Assembly (NCBI RefSeq): GCF_900142645.1
Contig: NZ_FRBP01000001.1
Span: 355,754 to 419,753 of the forward strand
Direction of reading: 5' to 3'
From: Eubacterium callanderi
GTDB taxonomy: Bacteria > Bacillota > Clostridia > Eubacteriales > Eubacteriaceae
DNA length: 64,000 nt
Part shown: positions 60,512-64,000 of the stretch, in pieces
Numbering within the stretch: position 1 is the stretch's first letter
Layout of the letters: each line of letters starts with the position of its first letter
The notes under the pieces: generated by a model
Databases searched by the model: none
Seen by the model: the letters and a program-made list of their open reading frames with translations, nothing else
What the model was told of the DNA's origin: nothing
Translations under genes and position numbers: made by a program

Positions 60512-61369
60512 TTATCGGTTTTTTGCCAACGCAATTTTTTTCATTATTTTTGTTCCAAGAAATACAGTACCTGTTGTAACTTTACTGTATTTCCCCTGAT
60601 AATGTTTATTATAAAAAATAATCATTGAATCATAGAATGCTTCGATCACTTTAGGATTGCGTTTCCCAATCCCGCTGGCCTTTTTATAATGAAAAATGCG
60701 TACTTCTGGATAATAAATGATCTGATATCCAGCCTGCTTAATGCGGTAGCACCAGTCAATATCCTCACCGTACATAAAATAATCCTCATCCAGCAGCCCG
60801 ACACGGTCGATCACACTCCTGGGAACAAGCATAAACGCCCCCATTACGCAATCCACTGAACATATTTTATCCGGATTAACAAAGGTTAAATTGTATTCAC
60901 CAAACCGCTGGCTTTTGGGGAAGCGTTTATCCAGCTTAAATGAATGGTATAGACCGTTAGCCGGCGTCGGAAAGCTTCTCTTGCACGCTGCGTCCAGCTG
61001 CCCATTTTCCAGAAGCACTTTGCAGCCTAACGCTCCCACCTGAGGTCTCGTTTTTATAAAATACAGCGACTTCTTAAGGGTATTCGGTTCAACGATTGTA
61101 TCTGAATTTAACAGCAGAATATAATCTCCCTTTGCTTTGTGAATACCAATATTATTCGCCTTTGAGAAGCCCAGGTTTTCTTTATTTTTAATGATGCTCA
61201 CCTGTGGAAACTTCCTTTCAACGGCTTCAATACTGCCGTCACAAGAAGCATTATCCACGACGATCACCTCAAAGTCGACCTCCTGCAAATGGCTCTCATA
61301 CACTGAAGACAGACAATTAGTGGTCAATTCTTCTGTTTTATAATTAACAATAATAATTGATAAATCCAT
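60512..61369 (-). CDS. GT2 glycosyltransferase (rhamnosyltransferase-like)
   Basis: A 285-residue GT-A enzyme. The start DLSIIIVNYKTEELTTNCLS, the metal region ILLLNSDTIVEPN and DYFMYGEDIDWCYRIKQAGY near residue 200 match the WbbL/RfbN-like rhamnosyl- and related glycosyltransferases. Its acceptor is a lipid-linked sugar made by the initiating transferase whose gene follows. The sugar cannot be confirmed. A good promoter (61400-61428) precedes it. Confidence 0.9.
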   Translation of the reverse strand: MDLSIIIVNYKTEELTTNCLSSVYESHLQEVDFEVIVVDNASCDGSIEAVERKFPQVSIIKNKENLGFSKANNIGIHKAKGDYILLLNSDTIVEPNTLKKSLYFIKTRPQVGALGCKVLLENGQLDAACKRSFPTPANGLYHSFKLDKRFPKSQRFGEYNLTFVNPDKICSVDCVMGAFMLVPRSVIDRVGLLDEDYFMYGEDIDWCYRIKQAGYQIIYYPEVRIFHYKKASGIGKRNPKVIEAFYDSMIIFYNKHYQGKYSKVTTGTVFLGTKIMKKIALAKNR

Positions 61370-61399
61370 AAATGCTCCATTCGTACATACTTCTTGTCA

Positions 61400-61428
61400 A
61401 TTTTAACAGTATATCATAAATGTAACAA
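61400..61428 (-). promoter_or_regulatory. Promoter upstream of the 60512 GT2 gene
   Basis: TTGTTA (61423-61428) and TAAAAT (61400-61405) with a 17-bp spacer on the minus strand. Confidence 0.55.
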
Positions 61429-61448
61429 ATTTGCATCTTCCATTTGCC

Positions 61449-62423
61449 TTACTTCGATATTTTTTCAAATAAATATCGGAATACATTACAGAATAACATC
61501 CCCTCTATCTTGATATAGTTAAGAATACGGCGCATTTTGAAGGGTGTTTTCTGAACTTTATTTAAACTTAAAAACGCTTCTCTAATACCAGACCAATAAA
61601 TTCTTCCATATCCCGACACCGAAAACATTGCACCCTTGATTAAAAAACCCAATGCTAAAAAAATAAAATTGATCACCATCTGTAAAAATGGCATATTTTT
61701 ATAAGCCGTATAAATGTTATTCCTGGCCGAAATTTTAACCTTAAATTCTGAATACTTATTGCCATTCGCTGTTGTCGCGCTGCCGATATGATAGCAGATG
61801 GCAGATGGCTCATAACGATTCTTATAGCCGTAAATGCGTCCTCGATAAGAGACATCCACATCTTCAAGGTAGGCAAAATAATGCTCATCAAACAAGCCGA
61901 TCTCATCAAAAATACTTTTTCTGTAAATGCCTGCGCCGGCGCAGGTACTGAAAATACTGGTTGGCTTCAATAATCGGGAAACGTTCTTCCCATCACCGCG
62001 TTTATAAGCCCAGCCTAAGATATTATAAAAATCTCCGGTATCATCGATTTTATCGCGTTCATAATAGCGAATCATCCGTGAAGAAACGGAAAATATCCGT
62101 TTATCCTTGTCAATAGCCTGATAGAGCTTTTCAACAAAATCATCTGCCACCACCACATCATTGTTTAGCAGCAGCACATATCTGCCCCTGGCAGCGCGAA
62201 TGCCATTGTTCACAGAAACCGCAAATCCAGAATTTTTTTCATTAAGGATCAGTCGAATCTCTGGATGATTCTTTAAGATAATCAGACTATCGTCGGTCGA
62301 GCAGTCATCGACAATAATGATCTCAAAATCTTTGAAAGACTGCTCTTTCAAACTGTTGAGACAATTTTCTAAAAACGCTTCCCCGTTAAAATTAGGGATA
62401 ACAACTGATATTTCTTTACTCAT
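61449..62423 (-). CDS. GT2 glycosyltransferase
   Basis: A 324-residue GT-A enzyme. It begins MSKEISVVIPNFNGEAFLEN from ATG 62423; GGAG lies 7 nt upstream and the frame is open 8 codons further, into the promoter. VLLLNNDVVVADDFVE carries the metal-binding Asp, and AYLEDVDVSYRGRIYGYKNR matches the ED motif of the rhamnosyl/galactofuranosyl-type GT2. A C-terminal hydrophobic stretch (about 252-275, MVINFIFLALGFLIKG) may anchor it to the membrane. First gene of the minus-strand polysaccharide series and nearest to the origin-like region. Confidence 0.88.
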   Translation of the reverse strand: MSKEISVVIPNFNGEAFLENCLNSLKEQSFKDFEIIIVDDCSTDDSLIILKNHPEIRLILNEKNSGFAVSVNNGIRAARGRYVLLLNNDVVVADDFVEKLYQAIDKDKRIFSVSSRMIRYYERDKIDDTGDFYNILGWAYKRGDGKNVSRLLKPTSIFSTCAGAGIYRKSIFDEIGLFDEHYFAYLEDVDVSYRGRIYGYKNRYEPSAICYHIGSATTANGNKYSEFKVKISARNNIYTAYKNMPFLQMVINFIFLALGFLIKGAMFSVSGYGRIYWSGIREAFLSLNKVQKTPFKMRRILNYIKIEGMLFCNVFRYLFEKISK

Positions 62424-62442
62424 ATACATTCTCCATGGTATT

Positions 62443-62471
62443 ATCATATCCTAGATAAATGAAGGATGCAA
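62443..62471 (-). promoter_or_regulatory. Promoter of the first polysaccharide GT2 gene
   Basis: TTGCAT (62466-62471) and TATGAT (62443-62448) with a 17-bp spacer on the minus strand. It implies a leader of only about 13 nt before ATG 62423. Confidence 0.55.
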
Positions 62472-62516
62472 TAAAATTCTAAACGGATATTTTTAATGCA
62501 ATAAGCTTTATTTTTC

Positions 62517-62542
62517 CCTGTGGATAAAAAGATATCCACAGG
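62517..62542. other. Inverted pair of DnaA boxes
   Basis: TGTGGATAA (62519-62527) is a perfect DnaA box on the minus strand; ATATCCACA (62532-62540) is a one-mismatch box in the other direction. Together they make a 10-bp perfect inverted repeat with a 6-nt centre. Confidence 0.75.
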
Positions 62543-62619
62543 CGTAACCGTCATATATGTCGGCAATTTAGGCAAAAAAGCGAAAATGGACGCGAAATCA
62601 CCGACACCTGTGTCGACAT

Positions 62620-62666
62620 AAATAACTATAACATTATAATTTTTATATATTATTATATATTAATAA
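62620..62666. other. AT tract, left half of the origin-like region
   Basis: About 47 bp that are almost only A and T (TTTTTATATATTATTATATA and flanks), about 80 bp from the paired DnaA boxes. A possible DNA unwinding element. Confidence 0.5.
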
Positions 62667-62915
62667 AGGGGGCCGCTGCCTGCTTTCTTCTGTTTCAAAA
62701 AACAGTTCCCCTTGTTTTTAAAATCTGTGATGATGATTTTTAATATTTTACTTATCATTGACATTTGTATGTTAACCAGCAACCATACATTATCAAATTT
62801 CAAGCATGAGCATGCGTTTAAGCGCTTTTTTTCTCATGTTCATGATTCTGTTCCTTTTTGCTTCTTTCTCTTCTTAATTCAGGCATTTTTTAAGAATTTT
62901 TATTTTCCAGTATTT
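62667..62915. other. Middle spacer of the origin-like region
   Basis: No gene is supported. A plus-strand frame at 62712-62924 (70 codons) has no convincing ribosome site and ends in a DnaA box, so it is taken as accidental. CTCATG and CATGAG-type small repeats are seen but nothing stronger. Confidence 0.4.
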
Positions 62916-62924
62916 TGTGGATAA
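62916..62924 (-). other. DnaA box
   Basis: TGTGGATAA, a perfect 9-of-9 match to TTATCCACA on the minus strand. Confidence 0.75.
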
Positions 62925-62944
62925 ATGGTGTCAAAAATTGTAAA

Positions 62945-62962
62945 GCGGACAGATCTGTCCGC
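62945..62962. repeat. 18-bp perfect palindrome
   Basis: GCGGACAGATCTGTCCGC has no mismatch. It lies 20 bp from a DnaA box. The GGAC/GTCC core recurs in the nearby GGTCATATATGTCCGCC element. Confidence 0.8.
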
Positions 62963-63015
62963 GATAATGCCAAAATCGCCAAAATAGCGGCAGAATCGCG
63001 GTCATATATGTCCGC

Positions 63016-63058
63016 CATTAATAATATTATAAATAATATATTATTATATATATACTTA
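63016..63058. other. AT tract, right half of the origin-like region
   Basis: About 43 bp of almost pure A and T (TATTATAAATAATATATTAT and flanks) that end 15 bp before a perfect DnaA box, the geometry expected of a DNA unwinding element. Confidence 0.55.
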
Positions 63059-63073
63059 TTCCTGAGTGCAGGG

Positions 63074-63082
63074 TTATCCACA
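63074..63082 (+). other. DnaA box
   Basis: TTATCCACA, perfect 9 of 9 on the plus strand, 15 bp right of the AT tract. Confidence 0.75.
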
Positions 63083-63266
63083 GATTGAAATCTTTGATAT
63101 CTAAAAACGAATCTGCAAAATCTAATCGACATTAGTAATTATTTCTCCAAAATAATTGTTAACCTCTTTTGTTTCATTATAAATCTTTATGTTATACTCT
63201 TAATTAATACTCTTTTTAAAAAATAGATAGGTTTAGTACTTGATCCGATGATTTTACTAAAAAATA

Positions 63267-63300
63267 AAACCTGTAAGATTTTGACGTCTTACAGGTTTTT
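63267..63300 (-). terminator. Terminator of the glucosaminidase gene
   Basis: AAACCTGTAAGA with its complement (12-bp stem, 8-nt loop), followed on the minus strand by TATTTTTTA. Confidence 0.9.
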
Positions 63301-63307
63301 GTTTAAT

Positions 63308-64000
63308 TTATGGAATTCTGTTCATAATGTCAATAATTCCCTGACCATAGTTTGCTCCGGTTGCCCATCCATATCCATTAGGATTTTCTTTTTGTCCTAA
63401 CCATTCAACATATGGGGCGCAGCCTCGCTTAACCAAGTTAAATCTTTCATCAACACAAGCATTATTTAAAGGTTCTGTTGATGCATAAGCCTTCAAATGT
63501 TGTATCTGCGCACGAATTCCCATGCGGATACCATTTTCATTGTCTCCATATTTCTGAGCAAAACTCATGCCCGCAGCGCCATCATCTGTAGCCCCAAGGC
63601 CAGCAAAATTGAATTGACTAATGCTTACTTGACCACCAAATTTTAACCAACCGGTTTCTTTCATGGCTTGAGCAAAAGCTACGTCTGCACGAATGCCTTC
63701 GGCGTTTGCTTCTTCGATGTAAAGTTGTGCGAAACGGTTAAGGTCTACGTTTCTTCCATTTTCTGTGTAATATGATGGGAAGGTATTACCTGTAGAATTA
63801 TAGAGATTAACTAGCTGCTGGGAGGATACAGGGCTTAACCCTATAATAGAAGTTGTGTTCATTCCATTATTTTCGTTGTCTATCTTTTCGACGTTCTGAG
63901 TCGCACCACCCAGGTATACCTGTTTTCCATTACTGTCGGTTCCATAGACATCGGCGTAATATTTCCCCACGTCGTAGCCATGGTCTTTGAGATTAATGGT
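63308..64000 (-). CDS. Cell-wall glucosaminidase, C-terminal part (runs off the window)
   Basis: 231 codons are visible. The frame is open to the window edge and has no ribosome site at its internal GTG, so the true start is beyond 64000. Residues near the left end (GYDVGKYYADVYGTDSNGKQ) resemble the GBS Bsp-like repeat of surface hydrolases. The C-terminal domain carries NLYNSTGNTFPSYY, DVAFAQAMKETGWL with the catalytic Glu, FNFAGLGATDDG and IQHLKAYAST: the N-acetylglucosaminidase (LytG-like) fold that trims peptidoglycan glycan strands. It points toward the origin-like region. Ligand-binding repeats upstream may be several. Confidence 0.9.
   Translation of the reverse strand, partial: TINLKDHGYDVGKYYADVYGTDSNGKQVYLGGATQNVEKIDNENNGMNTTSIIGLSPVSSQQLVNLYNSTGNTFPSYYTENGRNVDLNRFAQLYIEEANAEGIRADVAFAQAMKETGWLKFGGQVSISQFNFAGLGATDDGAAGMSFAQKYGDNENGIRMGIRAQIQHLKAYASTEPLNNACVDERFNLVKRGCAPYVEWLGQKENPNGYGWATGANYGQGIIDIMNRIP

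Larger units (their letters stand above)
62517..63082. other. Candidate replication origin (oriC-like, two-part)
   Basis: A non-coding stretch of about 570 bp with three perfect 9-bp DnaA boxes (62519-62527, 62916-62924, 63074-63082) and one near-match, while fewer than 0.01 would be expected by chance in the 860-bp gap. Each half also has an AT tract of 40-50 bp that could melt (62620-62666, 63016-63058) and a CATATATG-centred element. Almost all genes to the left run away from it, including the purR-ftsH block, which is origin-proximal in Bacillus. dnaA itself is not in this window. A DnaA-titration site is the main alternative. Confidence 0.6.

Noticed and set aside
62712..62924. 70-codon plus-strand frame in the origin-like region
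   Set aside because: No good ribosome site, no recognisable family, and its last codons coincide with a DnaA box; hydrophobic composition is what T-rich DNA gives by chance.

Overview
The window is a chromosomal segment from a strictly anaerobic, low-to-mid-GC Gram-positive bacterium of the class Clostridia. Signs for this are Firmicutes-type gene order, strong AGGAGG ribosome binding sites, TTG and GTG starts, rubrerythrin and desulfoferrodoxin, a crotonase / acyl-CoA dehydrogenase / CoA-transferase operon, and PurR of the Bacillus type. My best guess is a non-sporulating member of the Eubacteriaceae (Eubacterium limosum-like), from overall impression and not from any search. No phage, insertion sequence or CRISPR array is visible.

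Layout. 1-2.85 kb: a short-chain acyl-CoA operon on the minus strand (crotonase, CoA transferase, then a truncated acyl-CoA dehydrogenase). 3.3-7.9 kb: a SpoIIM-like membrane protein, an unknown membrane protein, then UPF0489, dusB, coaX and an FlK-like thioesterase. 8.0-27.4 kb: the long housekeeping block that in Bacillus subtilis runs from purR to ftsH/coaX. Here it reads purR, spoVG, glmU, prs, pth, mfd, prsA-like, flippase, mazG, hup, rqcP, divIC, ppx, five tRNAs, tilS, hpt, ftsH. The strictly sporulation-specific members known from that block (spoVT, yabP, yabQ, spoIIE) are missing. 27.5-31.9 kb: plus-strand murC, two paralogous membrane proteins and a patatin. 31.9-36.7 kb: small genes including DUF1848, tRNA-Ala, an orphan ArsD-like protein, two Nudix hydrolases, rubrerythrin and desulfoferrodoxin. 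36.7-50.9 kb: lipid/glycolipid enzymes, MATE exporter, DEAD-box helicase, HAD phosphatase, P1 peptidase with an ECF S component, a processive glycosyltransferase, a polar amino-acid ABC transporter, and a pair of unknown coiled-coil/acidic membrane proteins.

51.1-62.4 kb is a surface-polysaccharide locus: an LCP ligase, GalE, UDP-galactopyranose mutase, a polyprenyl-phosphate sugar-1-phosphate transferase, five GT2 glycosyltransferases (one of them DPM1-like), and DUF2142, DUF2304 and SMR-like membrane proteins. Its middle part (about 53.4-59.1 kb) is visibly more AT-rich than both flanks. GalE and Glf together predict a galactofuranose-containing polymer. The DPM1-like GT2, SMR-like and DUF2304 proteins look like a module that makes and flips a lipid-linked sugar.

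62.45-63.3 kb is the most striking non-coding stretch. It has three perfect 9-bp DnaA boxes and one near-perfect box (two of them an inverted pair), two long pure-AT-type tracts, a perfect 18-bp palindrome and a repeated CATATATG-centred element. It looks like a bipartite replication origin without an adjacent dnaA gene in view. Nearly all genes to its left, including the purR-ftsH block that is origin-proximal and points away from oriC in Bacillus, are transcribed away from it. The window ends inside a cell-wall glucosaminidase gene.
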